The notes beneath the pieces were generated by a model, which searched no databases, was not told the DNA's origin, and was given only the letters and a program-made list of their open reading frames with translations. From Streptomyces sp. NRRL F-525 (lineage in GTDB: Bacteria; Actinomycetota; Actinomycetes; Streptomycetales; Streptomycetaceae), in assembly GCF_000716605.1 (NCBI RefSeq), contig NZ_JNXE01000032.1:47534-111533 (forward strand): 64,000 nucleotides of DNA. Direction: 5' to 3'. Below, piece after piece: positions 1-8,513 of this stretch. The translations under genes were made by a program, and so were the position numbers. The stretch's first letter is position 1; every line of letters begins with the position of its first letter.

Positions 1-1
1 C

Positions 2-112
2 GTGGCCCCCGTGGTCAGCCTCTACGTGAACGACTTCAACACCCCGGCACGACGGGCATACCTGAGGGTGGGCTTCCAAGAGGTAGGCGCCTTCATGAGC
101 GTCCTCTTCTGA
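2..112 (+). CDS. GNAT acetyltransferase, C-terminal 36 residues only (partial)
   Basis: An open frame entering from the left edge ends at TGA 110-112. Its peptide contains N-T-P-A-R-R-A-Y-L-R-V-G-F, which matches the late GNAT signature in which Asn and the Ala-Arg-x-x-Tyr segment pack against acetyl-CoA and are followed by a Gly-Phe turn. The protein would be a cytoplasmic acetyl-CoA-dependent N-acetyltransferase. The substrate cannot be judged because the catalytic core lies outside the window. A second, unrelated-looking GNAT gene follows 100 bases later on the same strand. A copy of a dispersed repeat lies immediately downstream. Confidence 0.7.
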   Translation: MAPVVSLYVNDFNTPARRAYLRVGFQEVGAFMSVLF

Positions 113-133
113 AACCCGTTAAGGGCGACCCCC

Positions 134-161
134 AGGGGCGCGGGGAACTGCGCGACCAGCC
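134..161. repeat. Dispersed intergenic repeat, copy 1
   Basis: This 28-base unit begins AGGGGCGCGGGGAACTGCGC and continues GACCAGCC. The same 28 bases recur at 6044-6071, and close variants occur at 13547-13574 and from 11429. The copy sits 21 bases after the GNAT stop codon. It is GC-rich and each copy is followed a short distance later by a CCCGCA-type segment. Confidence 0.75.
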
Positions 162-212
162 ACGAACGGCCCGCACCCAAACAACAACCGAACCCCCCTG
201 TACTCTCCCCAC

Positions 213-776
213 ATGCGATTTCCCGGTCACGGTCACCGCCACCCCCAAGACGTCGTGATCGGCCCCCTGGACCTCTCGGCCCACGTCGACGAAGCCCTAG
301 CCGTACAGGCCCTCGCATTCGGCCTGGGCCAGGACGAGGTAGCCGTAAGACGCCAGATCGTCCTGCGCCACATGACCTACCCCGGCGCCCGCGCCCTCGG
401 CGCAACAACAGAGGGCCGCCTCGTCGGCTTCGTCTACGGCATGCCCAACAACCGCACCCACTGGTGGTCCACAGTCGTAGAGCCGTACCTCCGAGCCCAG
501 GACCACGACGACTGGCTCGACCACTCCTTCGTGATCACCGAGCTGCACGTCCACCCGCACTACCAGAACCGCGGCGCGGGCCGTTCCCTGATCACCACGA
601 TCACGGACGCGGCCACCGAACCCCGCTCAATCCTCTCCGCGATCGACACGGACAGCCCGGCCCGCGGCCTCTACAGATCGCTCGGCTACGAGGACCTCGC
701 CCGCCAGGTCCTGTTCCCGAGCGCACCGAAGCCGTACGCGGTCATGGGCGCCCCCCTCCCACTGCGACACAGGTAG
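213..776 (+). CDS. GNAT family N-acetyltransferase
   Basis: This 187-residue protein has the GNAT fold signatures. The strand-4 segment H-S-F-V-I-T-E-L-H-V-H-P-H-Y is followed by the acetyl-CoA loop Q-N-R-G-A-G-R-S-L (R/Q-x-x-G-x-G/A type) at about residues 124-132. The C-terminal part has A-R-G-L-Y-R-S-L-G-Y, the second GNAT signature. It should transfer acetyl from acetyl-CoA to an amine in the cytoplasm; the substrate is unknown. There is no Shine-Dalgarno sequence before the ATG, and a TACTCT hexamer at 201-206 ends seven bases ahead of it, so the mRNA may be leaderless. proS follows 83 bases later on the same strand. Confidence 0.85.
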   Translation: MRFPGHGHRHPQDVVIGPLDLSAHVDEALAVQALAFGLGQDEVAVRRQIVLRHMTYPGARALGATTEGRLVGFVYGMPNNRTHWWSTVVEPYLRAQDHDDWLDHSFVITELHVHPHYQNRGAGRSLITTITDAATEPRSILSAIDTDSPARGLYRSLGYEDLARQVLFPSAPKPYAVMGAPLPLRHR

Positions 777-859
777 ACACCGCTAACCGATTTCCACCGG
801 CACAGCACGCCCGGCTAACCTCCTAGCCATCACCCTTTCCCGGCAGGAGTACAGGAACC

Positions 860-2566
860 ATGGCGAACGCACCGGTCCAGCGCATGTCCCAGTTGATGGC
901 GAAGACGCTGCGCGACGACCCGGCGGACGCCGAGGTCCTCAGTCACAAGCTGCTCGTGCGGGCCGGCTACGTCCGCCGTACCGCGGCCGGCATCTGGTCC
1001 TGGCTGCCCCTGGGCAAGAAGGTCCTCTCGAACGTCGAGCGGATCGTGCGTGAGGAGATGGACGCGATCGGCGCCCAGGAGGTGTTGCTCCCCGCGATCC
1101 TGCCTCGCGAGCCGTACGAGGCGACCGGCCGCTGGGAGGAGTACGGCCCCGAGCTGTTCCGCCTCCAGGACCGCAAGGGCGGCGACTACCTCCTCGGCCC
1201 CACCCACGAGGAGATCTTCACGCTGATCGTGAAGGACCAGGCGTCCTCCTACAAGGACCTGCCGGTCATCCTCTACCAGATCCAGAACAAGTACCGCGAC
1301 GAGGCCCGCCCCCGCGCCGGCATCCTCCGCGGCCGCGAGTTCCTGATGAAGGACTCGTACTCCTTCGACACGGAGGACGAGGGCCTCGCCAAGTCCTACG
1401 CCCTGCACCGCGACGCGTACCAGAAGGTGTTCGCGCGCCTGGGCCTCGACTACCGCATCTGCGCCGCGACCGCGGGCGCGATGGGCGGCTCCAAGTCGGA
1501 GGAGTTCCTCGCCCCGGCGGAGGCCGGCGAGGACACTTTCGCGGACTGCCCGAACTGTGATTTCGCCGCCAACACCGAAGCAATCGCATACGAGTTGAAG
1601 CCGGTCGACGCCACCGGCGTGCCCGCGCTCGAAGAGATCCCCACCCCCGACACCCCCACCATCGAGACCCTCGCCGCCCACCTCGGCGTGGAGGCCTCCG
1701 ACACCCTCAAGAACCTCCTCGTGAAGGTCGACGGCGAGATCGTGGCCGTAGGAGTCCCCGGCGACCGCGAGGTCGACCTCGGCAAGGTCGAGGCCCATTT
1801 CACCCCCGCCGTAGTGGAGTTGGTGACGGCGGAGGACTTCACCGGCCGTCCCGACCTGGTGCGCGGCTACGTCGGCCCGCAGGGCCTGGGCGAGAAGGTC
1901 ACGTACATCGCCGACCCCCGCGTGGCCCCCGGCACGAGCTGGATCACGGGCGCCAACAAGGAGGGCACGCACGCCAAGTACGTAGTCGCCGGGCGGGACT
2001 TCGAGGTCGACGAGTACGTCGACGTCGTGGTCGTCCAGGAGGGCGACCCCTGCCCCAAGTGCGGCACCGGCCTCAAGCTGGACCGCGCGATCGAGATCGG
2101 CCACATCTTCCAGCTCGGCCGCAAGTACGCCGACGCCCTCAAGCTCGACGTCCTCGGCCAGCACGGCAAGCCGGTCCGCGTGACCATGGGCTCCTACGGC
2201 ATCGGCGTCTCCCGCGCGGTCGCCGCCCTCGCCGAGCAGACCGCCGACGACAAGGGCCTGTGCTGGCCCGCCGAGGTCGCCCCGGCCGACGTGCACGTCG
2301 TGGCCGCGGGCAAGGCCCTCCAGACCGAACTCGCCCTGGACGTCTCGGAGAAGCTGCGCGCGGCCGGTCTGCGCGTCCTGGTCGACGACCGCGCCGGGGT
2401 CTCCCCGGGCGTGAAGTTCACCGACTCGGAGCTGATCGGCGTACCGAAGATCCTGGTCGCGGGCCGCCGCTCCGCCGAGGGCGTCCTGGAACTGAAGGAC
2501 CGCAGGACCGGCGAGCGCGAGGAACTGACGGTCGACGAGGCGATCACCCGCCTCACCGCAAACTGA
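860..2566 (+). CDS. proS: Prolyl-tRNA synthetase, bacterial type with editing domain
   Basis: The enzyme charges tRNA-Pro with proline in the cytoplasm. The 568-residue length fits the bacterial ProRS form. The class II catalytic core is split. Motif 2 ([17 protein letters not shown]) lies at about residues 145-161. An insertion of roughly 170 residues, the expected place of the misacylated-tRNA editing domain, separates it from motif 3 ([10 protein letters not shown]) near residue 445. The last 95 residues form the anticodon-binding domain. AGGAG at 846-850 supports the ATG start. The gene appears to be monocistronic, because 134 bases separate it from the next gene. Confidence 0.97.
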   Translation: MANAPVQRMSQLMAKTLRDDPADAEVLSHKLLVRAGYVRRTAAGIWSWLPLGKKVLSNVERIVREEMDAIGAQEVLLPAILPREPYEATGRWEEYGPELFRLQDRKGGDYLLGPTHEEIFTLIVKDQASSYKDLPVILYQIQNKYRDEARPRAGILRGREFLMKDSYSFDTEDEGLAKSYALHRDAYQKVFARLGLDYRICAATAGAMGGSKSEEFLAPAEAGEDTFADCPNCDFAANTEAIAYELKPVDATGVPALEEIPTPDTPTIETLAAHLGVEASDTLKNLLVKVDGEIVAVGVPGDREVDLGKVEAHFTPAVVELVTAEDFTGRPDLVRGYVGPQGLGEKVTYIADPRVAPGTSWITGANKEGTHAKYVVAGRDFEVDEYVDVVVVQEGDPCPKCGTGLKLDRAIEIGHIFQLGRKYADALKLDVLGQHGKPVRVTMGSYGIGVSRAVAALAEQTADDKGLCWPAEVAPADVHVVAAGKALQTELALDVSEKLRAAGLRVLVDDRAGVSPGVKFTDSELIGVPKILVAGRRSAEGVLELKDRRTGEREELTVDEAITRLTAN

Positions 2567-2589
2567 GTTATTGAAGCCTCAAGCAATTT

Positions 2590-2650
2590 AAGATTCCTCT
2601 CAGAGAGTTCTCGGGAGGCGTATGGGCGCCTCACAGACTTCTCTCAGGCT
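2590..2650 (+). promoter_or_regulatory. Repeat-rich control region ahead of the redox operon
   Basis: The 134-base gap before the redox operon is less GC-rich than its surroundings. It contains two similar pyrimidine-rich motifs, TTCCTCTCAGAG (2594-2605) and TTCTCTCAGG (2639-2648), with GTTCTCGGG between them. An inverted repeat GAGGCG/CGCCTC lies at 2615-2632. Such repeated half-sites are typical of response-regulator operators. The regulator is not visible in the window, so this is an inference from arrangement only. Confidence 0.35.
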
Positions 2651-2700
2651 GGTCCCCGACCGTAGGACGTGACAGAGCGTCACTGCGGAGGGGAACGGTC

Positions 2701-3051
2701 ATGACAGTCAAGGAGCGTGGGGCCGCTACGGCGGTCCGCAGAGGAAAGCGGCGCATCGCGGCCGCCACGGCGGCGATCACGCTGGCCGCGGCGGCCGGGG
2801 TCTTCGCCCTGGTCGGCACGATGCAGTCGGACGCGGAAGCGGACACGGCGGCGAGCAGCACCGGCACGAGCAGCTCGTCGTCGTCCTCGACACCTTCGCC
2901 GTCCGCCTCCTCCAACACCTCATCCACGTCGGACAGTTCGACCTCTACGTCGTCCTCATCCTCCTCATCTTCCTCATCTACGTCCTCGTCCTCGTCCGGC
3001 GTGACGTCGTCCTCCGGCGGCACCACCGACTCCACGTCGGGAGCGTCGTGA
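2701..3051 (+). CDS. Ser/Thr-rich membrane-anchored protein with a terminal flavinylation-like motif
   Basis: This 116-residue protein starts with a basic segment and one hydrophobic segment (about residues 19-41), which would act as a signal anchor. It continues as an almost pure Ser/Thr linker of about 65 residues. The last seven residues are D-S-T-S-G-A-S, which resembles the D-x-x-S/T-G-A-T/S site where ApbE enzymes attach FMN to NqrC-like proteins. No FMN-binding domain precedes the motif, unlike usual ApbE substrates. The stop codon overlaps the start of apbE, so the two are translationally coupled. The likely role is a tethered flavin carrier outside the membrane; this is inference. 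A simple Ser-rich anchor without cofactor is the alternative. Confidence 0.7.
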   Translation: MTVKERGAATAVRRGKRRIAAATAAITLAAAAGVFALVGTMQSDAEADTAASSTGTSSSSSSSTPSPSASSNTSSTSDSSTSTSSSSSSSSSSTSSSSSGVTSSSGGTTDSTSGAS

Positions 3052-4022
3052 TGAGTACACGTACGAGCACCGCGCCCCCGCGCACCACGGCCGCCGCCGA
3101 CTGGCGTGCCCTCGGGACCAGCGTCCGGCTGGTCGTCACCGACCCGGCCCTGCTGGACTCCTGCAACCTGCTCCTCGCCCGGCACCTCGCCGAGGTCGAC
3201 GCGGCGTGCAGCAGGTTCCGTACCGACTCCGAACTGGCCGCGCTGGACGAGGCGTCGGGCCGCCCGGTCACCGTCAGCCCGCTGCTCGCCGAGGCGCTGG
3301 CGGTCGCGCTGCGCGCCGCCGAGGCGACGGACGGCGCGGTCGACCCGACGGTCGGCTCGGCCATGAACGCCATCGGCTACGACCGCGACTTCACCCTCGT
3401 CCAGGAGGACGACCGGCCGATCCGGCTCACCGTGAAGCGCGCCCCGGGCTGGCGCACGATCGACCTGGACCCCGCGACGGGCACGGTCGCCGTCCCGGCC
3501 GGCGTCCGCCTGGACCTCGGTGCCACGGCGAAGGCGTGGGCCGCCGACAAGGCGGCGGCCATGCTCGCCCAAGTGGCAGGCTGCGGAGTCCTGGTGAGCC
3601 TCGGCGGCGACACGGCGGTCGCGGGGGAGCCCCCGGCCGGCGGCTGGAACATCCGCGTCCAGGACGTCACCGGTTCCGTCGACGAGACGCCCGCGCACGG
3701 TACGTACGCCACGATCGGCCTGCGCTCCGGCGGCCTGGCCACCTCGGGCACGGCGGCCCGTCGCTGGCGCCGGGGCGGCTACGAGCTGCACCACATCGTC
3801 GACCCGCGCACCGGCCTCCCCGTCCGCAGCCCCTGGCGCACGGTCTCGGTCGCCGCCGCGACGAGCGCCGACGCCAACGCGGCGAGCACGGCGTCCCTGG
3901 TCAAGGGGGCAGGCGCGGAACGCTGGTTGACCCGCCTGGGCCTCCCCGCGCGCCTGGTCGCCCAGGACGGCACGGTCGTCACGACCCCGGGCTGGCCCAC
4001 ATCCACGGCGGCCGCTGCATGA
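3048..4022 (+). CDS. apbE: FAD:protein FMN transferase (ApbE family)
   Basis: ApbE enzymes move FMN from FAD onto a Thr or Ser of a partner protein with Mg2+. This 324-residue protein shows the family landmarks: D-L-G-A-T-A-K-A-W-A-A-D near residue 158, V-S-L-G-G-D-T near residue 183, A-T-S-G-T-A-A-R-R-W and H-I-V-D-P-R-T-G-L-P in the C-terminal third. No signal peptide is evident, so the site of action is unclear. The GTG at 3048 overlaps the previous stop codon, and an ATG at 3051 is an alternative start. Its end overlaps the next gene by four bases (ATGA). The natural substrate candidate is the protein encoded immediately upstream. Confidence 0.9.
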   Translation: MMSTRTSTAPPRTTAAADWRALGTSVRLVVTDPALLDSCNLLLARHLAEVDAACSRFRTDSELAALDEASGRPVTVSPLLAEALAVALRAAEATDGAVDPTVGSAMNAIGYDRDFTLVQEDDRPIRLTVKRAPGWRTIDLDPATGTVAVPAGVRLDLGATAKAWAADKAAAMLAQVAGCGVLVSLGGDTAVAGEPPAGGWNIRVQDVTGSVDETPAHGTYATIGLRSGGLATSGTAARRWRRGGYELHHIVDPRTGLPVRSPWRTVSVAAATSADANAASTASLVKGAGAERWLTRLGLPARLVAQDGTVVTTPGWPTSTAAAA

Positions 4023-4600
4023 GCTCCGAGATCCTCTGGTACGCCAACCGCGCCACCGGAGCCGTCTGCCTGGTCCTGTTCACGGTCGTGGTCCTGCTCG
4101 GCATCGCGGTCCGCCTGCGCACCCGGCTCCCCGGCCTGCCCCGCTTCGGCACGGTGAACCTGCACCGCACCCTGTCCCTCTCCGCGACGGCCTTCCTGGC
4201 CCTGCACATCGCGATGGCGGTGATCGACGGGTACGTGAACATCACCGTCGTCGACGCGGTCGTCCCCTTCGTCTCCGACTACGAACCCCTCTGGCTCGGC
4301 CTCGGCACGGTCGCCTTCGACCTGATGCTCGCGGTCCTGGTCACCAGCCTCCTCCGCGAACGCATCGGCCACCGCACCTGGCGAGCGCTCCACTGGCTGG
4401 CCTACGCCTCCTGGCCGGTCGCCCTGATCCACGGCATCGGCATCGGCACGGACACCGGCACGGACTGGATGACCTGGCTGACGGTCTCCTGCGTGGCCGC
4501 CGTGGTAGCCGCCTTCGGTATCCGCCTGGCCCACTCCGCCCGCGAGTCCCGCCGCACCCCCGCCGCCCTGCTCCGCACAGCGGAAGGAGCCCGCTCATGA
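4019..4600 (+). CDS. Ferric reductase-like transmembrane (b-type haem) protein
   Basis: This 193-residue integral membrane protein has about six hydrophobic segments. Histidines that could bind haem sit in or next to membrane segments at H49, H63, H118, H125 and H138. This pattern matches the ferric-reductase-like transmembrane family, which passes electrons across the membrane through b haems. It lacks the FAD/NADPH domain of full ferric reductases, so electrons must come from a partner, plausibly the NuoF-like protein and ferredoxin encoded next. It overlaps apbE and the downstream gene by four bases each, which shows strict operon coupling. Confidence 0.85.
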   Translation: MSSEILWYANRATGAVCLVLFTVVVLLGIAVRLRTRLPGLPRFGTVNLHRTLSLSATAFLALHIAMAVIDGYVNITVVDAVVPFVSDYEPLWLGLGTVAFDLMLAVLVTSLLRERIGHRTWRALHWLAYASWPVALIHGIGIGTDTGTDWMTWLTVSCVAAVVAAFGIRLAHSARESRRTPAALLRTAEGARS

Positions 4601-5820
4601 CCACGACCACGACCTTCACCGACGTCTACATGTCCCCCCGCCTCCTCGCCCCCGGCGGCACCGCGGCCGACCTCTCCACCCACGAACTCCGTTACGGCCC
4701 ACTGCAGTACGGAGATCCCGACACGCTCCTGAGAACGGTCGCCGAGTCTGGCCTCACCGGCCGCGGAGGCGCCGCGTTCCCGACGTACCGCAAACTCGTC
4801 GCGGTGACCGACGCGAGCCGACGCACGGGCCGCGCCCCCGTGGTCGTGGCGAACGGCGCGGAGGGCGAACCGGCCAGCCGCAAGGACAAGACACTCCTCC
4901 GCCTGTCACCCCATCTGGTCCTGGACGGGCTGCAGTTGGCGGCGAGGGCGGTGGGCGCGGGGGAGGCGCACCTGGCGGTGGAGGACGGCGCGTCCTACCT
5001 GGAATCGGCCCTGGCCCAGCGCAACGACCCGCTCCCCGTGCAGGTGGTCCGCCTGCCCAAACGCTTCCTGTCCGGCCAGGCATCGGCGCTGGCGCAATAC
5101 GTCTCGGGGAACACCCCGTTGCCCCGCCACCAGCACCCGCCGGTCCGCGAACGCGGGGTGAACCGCGCCCCCACCCTCATCCAGAACGTGGAAACCCTGG
5201 CCCACCTGGCCCTGGTAGCCCGCTACGGCGCCGACTGGTTCCGCAGCGCCGGCACCCCCACGCAGCCGGGCAGCACCTTGTGCACCCTGCACGCCCAGGG
5301 CCGCGAAGTCCGCGTGGTGGAAGCCCCGTTCGGCCTCCCCCTGAACCGTCTCCTGCCCCTCGACGGAATGTCCGCGGTCCTCGTCGGCGGCTACCACGGC
5401 ACCTGGATCCCGGCCGCCGACGCAGCCCAACGCCCCCTGGACGCAAGTGACTTGGGAGCAGGCGTCCTGGCCGCACTCCCGGCAAACCGCTGCGGCATAG
5501 CGGAAACCGCCCGAGTCCTCCGCTACTTGGCCCTCCAATCAGCGGGCCAGTGCGGCCCCTGCCTCAACGGCCTCCCGCGCATAGCCGCCGCCTTTCAGAC
5601 CCTGGCCACCCCCGGCCCCCAGTCCAACACCCGCCAGGACGTGGCCCGTTGGTCAGGCCTGGTAGAGGGCCGAGGCGCCTGCCACCACCCCGACGGCACG
5701 GTCCGCCTGGTCCGCAGCGCGCTGACCACCTTCGCGGCCGAACTGGACACCCACGCAAGGGGCTTGTGCTCCGCGAGCGACTCAACACCCTTGCTGCCCA
5801 TCCCGAATGAGGCCCACTGA
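4597..5820 (+). CDS. NuoF-like flavoprotein (complex I 51-kDa/SLBB family) with altered motifs
   Basis: This 407-residue protein resembles the NADH-dehydrogenase F subunit. The FMN loop G-R-G-G-A-A-F-P-T lies at about residues 51-59, a central SLBB-like part follows, and a C-terminal iron-sulfur segment is present. Two key features differ from NuoF. The NADH-site C-G-E-E-T-A-L segment reads L-S-G-Q-A-S-A-L. The cluster motif C-G-x-C-x-x-C reads A-G-Q-C-G-P-C, so one Cys ligand is Ala; the distant fourth Cys is present in G-A-C-H-H. It probably relays electrons to or from the ferredoxin encoded next, perhaps not from NADH. The ATG overlaps the preceding stop codon. Confidence 0.82.
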   Translation: MTTTTTFTDVYMSPRLLAPGGTAADLSTHELRYGPLQYGDPDTLLRTVAESGLTGRGGAAFPTYRKLVAVTDASRRTGRAPVVVANGAEGEPASRKDKTLLRLSPHLVLDGLQLAARAVGAGEAHLAVEDGASYLESALAQRNDPLPVQVVRLPKRFLSGQASALAQYVSGNTPLPRHQHPPVRERGVNRAPTLIQNVETLAHLALVARYGADWFRSAGTPTQPGSTLCTLHAQGREVRVVEAPFGLPLNRLLPLDGMSAVLVGGYHGTWIPAADAAQRPLDASDLGAGVLAALPANRCGIAETARVLRYLALQSAGQCGPCLNGLPRIAAAFQTLATPGPQSNTRQDVARWSGLVEGRGACHHPDGTVRLVRSALTTFAAELDTHARGLCSASDSTPLLPIPNEAH

Positions 5821-5822
5821 CC

Positions 5823-6044
5823 ATGGAACAGAAGTCGCACCAGAAGATCGACATCGACTGGACTGCGTGCCAGGGGCATGGCTTGTGCGCGGAATTGCTC
5901 CCGGACCACATCACCCTGGACGAGTGGGGCTACCCCTTGGTGGACGGAGCCCCAATACCGCCCCGCACGATAAAACGCGCCCGCCGAGCGGCCTCCGACT
6001 GTCCGGTCCTGGCCTTGAAACTAACTATGGGGGCAACTCCCTAA
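5823..6044 (+). CDS. Single-cluster ferredoxin, 3Fe-4S type
   Basis: This 73-residue acidic protein has three cysteines in the spacing C-x5-C (C-Q-G-H-G-L-C, from residue 16) and a late C-P pair. This is the pattern of the small 3Fe-4S ferredoxins that often serve cytochromes P450 in actinomycetes. No P450 gene is near. Here it closes the flavin/haem redox operon, two bases after the NuoF-like gene, so it most likely shuttles one electron between that flavoprotein and another partner in the cytoplasm. A dispersed repeat starts on the last base of its stop codon. Confidence 0.9.
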   Translation: MEQKSHQKIDIDWTACQGHGLCAELLPDHITLDEWGYPLVDGAPIPPRTIKRARRAASDCPVLALKLTMGATP

Positions 6045-6071
6045 GGGGCGCGGGGAACTGCGCGACCAGCC
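6044..6071. repeat. Dispersed intergenic repeat, copy 2
   Basis: These 28 bases are identical to those at 134-161. The copy begins on the last base of the ferredoxin stop codon and lies between two convergent genes, where it could act as a transcription end or structured 3' untranslated region. Confidence 0.75.
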
Positions 6072-6113
6072 CCAACGCACCCGCAGCCCGATGACGACCC
6101 GCACCCCCGTCCC

Positions 6114-7115
6114 CTACCGCCAAAAATCCATAGCCACCCGCCCCTCAATCCGCCCCCGCTCATCCAACAAACACCCACCCAACTTCACCGGCCGCAACGT
6201 CACCGCCCGATCCACAATCTCCAACCGGGACAACTTCGCCACCATCTCGCTCTCCAACCCCACCGCATCCCCCGCAGCCCGCAACCACACCCCGACCAAC
6301 AAATTCGCCGCCCCACTAACCGCCGCGCACATCCGCACCTCAGGAAACCGCCCCAACGTCCGCGCAGCCCGCTCCAGTTGATCCGGCGGCACCCGCAACC
6401 ACAACAACATCGTCACCGGCGCAGGCGAGAGCGACCGAGCCACCTCACACCGCAACCGAATCACCCCACCCGCAAGAGCCGCCCCCAAATGCCGCCGAAC
6501 GGTACTCGCACCCACCCCCAGCCGCGAAGCCAACTCCGCATGCGAGGCCCGCGCGTTCTCCCCCAACGCAAGCAACAGCGCCCGGTCCAACTCCCCGAAC
6601 CGAGGCGCCATCCCCGCCGAAGGCGACGACTCCGCCCCCATCAACACCCCCCGCTGCTCCCGCGAAATCGCCCGAACCTGCCACCGGCTCCCCTCCGCGT
6701 ACATCCGAGGCGCGACCAACGTCCGAGTACCCACAACCCCTCGCAACCCCGAGACCCGTTCGACGACATACCGAGACACCCCCTCCAGACTCGCCGCCAC
6801 CAGATGCAGCACCAGATCACAGGGCCCCGCCACATAGTCGACGGCGGTCAACTCCGCGTCACCGGCCACCGTCCGCGCCACCCGCATCGCCTCACCGGGC
6901 GCACAGTCCACCTGCACGAACGCGAACGCCAGCCGTTCCCCGACCGCCGTCCCCGGATAGGCGGTCAGCCAAGCCTCCCGCCGCTCGACCAGCCGCTCCC
7001 AGTGCCGGGCCACCGTCACCGGCCCGACCCCGAGCGCTCTGCCGATCAACGACCAAGGCGCACGCGGCCGGAGCTGCAACGCGTTGACCAGGGCGAGATC
7101 GGACTCGGAGAGCAT
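6114..7115 (-). CDS. Lrp/AsnC-family transcriptional regulator, double-HTH form
   Basis: This 333-residue DNA-binding regulator is about twice the size of a classical Lrp. It has two helix-turn-helix units, near residues 17-40 (S-L-I-G-R-A-L-G-V-G-P-V-T-V-A-R-H) and 190-215 (A-S-H-A-E-L-A-S-R-L-G-V-G-A-S-T-V-R-R-H). Each is followed by a ligand-sensing (RAM-like) region. The ATG at 7113-7115 has GAGGGA upstream. It is divergent from the M20 peptidase/transporter operon, with about 180 bases between start codons, so that operon is the probable target. The ligand is probably an amino acid or peptide derivative; this is inference from family and context. Confidence 0.85.
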   Translation of the reverse strand: MLSESDLALVNALQLRPRAPWSLIGRALGVGPVTVARHWERLVERREAWLTAYPGTAVGERLAFAFVQVDCAPGEAMRVARTVAGDAELTAVDYVAGPCDLVLHLVAASLEGVSRYVVERVSGLRGVVGTRTLVAPRMYAEGSRWQVRAISREQRGVLMGAESSPSAGMAPRFGELDRALLLALGENARASHAELASRLGVGASTVRRHLGAALAGGVIRLRCEVARSLSPAPVTMLLWLRVPPDQLERAARTLGRFPEVRMCAAVSGAANLLVGVWLRAAGDAVGLESEMVAKLSRLEIVDRAVTLRPVKLGGCLLDERGRIEGRVAMDFWR

Positions 7116-7158
7116 GGCGGATCCCTCGGATAGACGGCCGTTCTACGGCGGATCTCTC
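7116..7158. promoter_or_regulatory. Direct repeat in the divergent lrp/amidohydrolase promoter region
   Basis: GGCGGATCCCTC at 7116-7127 and GGCGGATCTCTC at 7147-7158 differ by one base and lie 31 bases apart, close to three helical turns. The first copy includes the ribosome-binding site of the regulator gene. The arrangement would suit co-operative binding by the Lrp-type regulator, but no footprint or family consensus supports this. Confidence 0.3.
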
Positions 7159-7295
7159 CAAAAATCGCGACGGTGATGCACCGCCCTCTCATCATTGCCG
7201 ACCAGAAGCACGGTCCGTACGGCACCGGATGCGCGAGCACCCGTCCGGCTGGGCAGCGTCCTGGAGTTGCGGGAGTGACCTACGAGGGGAACGGG

Positions 7296-8513
7296 ATGAC
7301 GCTGAGAGACGACGCATGCGAACTCCAGGACGAACTGGCCGTCCTGCGCCGGGCGTTGCACCAGGAACCGGAGATCGGCCTGCACCTGCCGCGCACGCAG
7401 GAGAAGGTGCTGGCCGCCCTGGACGGACTGCCGCTGGAGATCAGCACCGGCACGTCACTGTCCTCCGTCACGGCAGTGCTCCGCGGCGGTGGCGGCGAGC
7501 CCGGACGCGGCCCCGTCGTCCTGCTGCGCGGAGACATGGACGGCCTCCCGGTCACCGAGCGCACCGGCGCGGAGTTCACCTCCCGCATCGACGGCGCCAT
7601 GCACGCCTGCGGCCACGATCTGCACACCGCCGGACTCGTCGGCGCGGCCCGGCTGCTCGCCGACCGGCGTGAACTCCTCGCCGGGGACGTGGTGTTCATG
7701 TTCCAGCCGGGGGAGGAGGGCTGGGACGGCGCCGGGCACATGGTCGAGGAGGGCGTCCTGACGGCTGCGGGCCGCCCGGCCGACGCGGCCTACGGACTCC
7801 ATGTCAGCTCGTCGTCGTACCCCACCGGCGTCTTCAGCTCCCGCCCCGGCACGCTGATGGCGGCCTCGGCGGGCCTGCACGTACGGGTCGTAGGAGCGGG
7901 CGGGCACGGATCGAGGCCGCACGCCGCGCTGGACCCGGTGCCGGCGGCCTGCGAGATGGTCACCGCGCTGCAGACGATGGTGACCCGGCGCTTCGATGTC
8001 TTCGACCCGGTCGTGGTCACCGTCGGCACCTTCCACGCGGGCACCCGGCGCAACGTCATCCCCGACGACGCCGTGTTCGAGGCGACCGTGCGCACCTTCA
8101 CCCCGGCCGCCGCCGAACGCGTCGCCGAGGTCGCCGTACGCCTCTGCGAGGACATCGCGGCGGCCCATGGCCTCACCGCCGAGGTCGAGTTCGTCCCCGA
8201 GTACCCGGTCACGGTCAACCACCTCGCCGAGCACGACTTCCTCGCCGACACCGTCCGCGAGGCCTTCGGGGAAGAGCGTTTCGCGCCGCTGGCCGACCCG
8301 ATCACCGGCTCGGAGGACTTCTCCCGGGTCCTGGACCGGGTGCCGGGCGCCTTCGTGTTCCTGGGTGCCGACACCACCGGCGACCCGGAGACCGCGCCCG
8401 GAAACCACTCCCCGCTCGCCGCCTTCGACGACAGCGTGCTCGCCGACGGAGCCGCGCTGCTGGCCGAACTCGCCGTCCGCCGACTCGACCTCCCCGCGAA
8501 GGAGACCGCGTAG
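7296..8513 (+). CDS. M20-family amidohydrolase/peptidase
   Basis: This 405-residue metal-dependent hydrolase belongs to the aminoacylase/hippurate hydrolase branch. Visible landmarks are G-D-M-D-G-L-P-V (metal-ligand Asp region), H-A-C-G-H-D-L-H-T-A near residue 105, and Q-P-G-E-E-G near residue 139, the catalytic Glu and metal-binding Glu. A dimerisation domain sits in the middle. It should release an amino acid from an N-acyl or dipeptide-like substrate in the cytoplasm. ATG 7296 follows GAGGGG by a good distance; the upstream in-frame extension has no coding character. It is the first gene of a four-gene operon with overlapping stop and start codons. Confidence 0.9.
   Translation: MTLRDDACELQDELAVLRRALHQEPEIGLHLPRTQEKVLAALDGLPLEISTGTSLSSVTAVLRGGGGEPGRGPVVLLRGDMDGLPVTERTGAEFTSRIDGAMHACGHDLHTAGLVGAARLLADRRELLAGDVVFMFQPGEEGWDGAGHMVEEGVLTAAGRPADAAYGLHVSSSSYPTGVFSSRPGTLMAASAGLHVRVVGAGGHGSRPHAALDPVPAACEMVTALQTMVTRRFDVFDPVVVTVGTFHAGTRRNVIPDDAVFEATVRTFTPAAAERVAEVAVRLCEDIAAAHGLTAEVEFVPEYPVTVNHLAEHDFLADTVREAFGEERFAPLADPITGSEDFSRVLDRVPGAFVFLGADTTGDPETAPGNHSPLAAFDDSVLADGAALLAELAVRRLDLPAKETA

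Noticed and set aside
830..2296. A 488-codon minus-strand frame opposite proS
   Set aside because: This is an antisense shadow with biased composition and no ribosome-binding site; proS explains the region.
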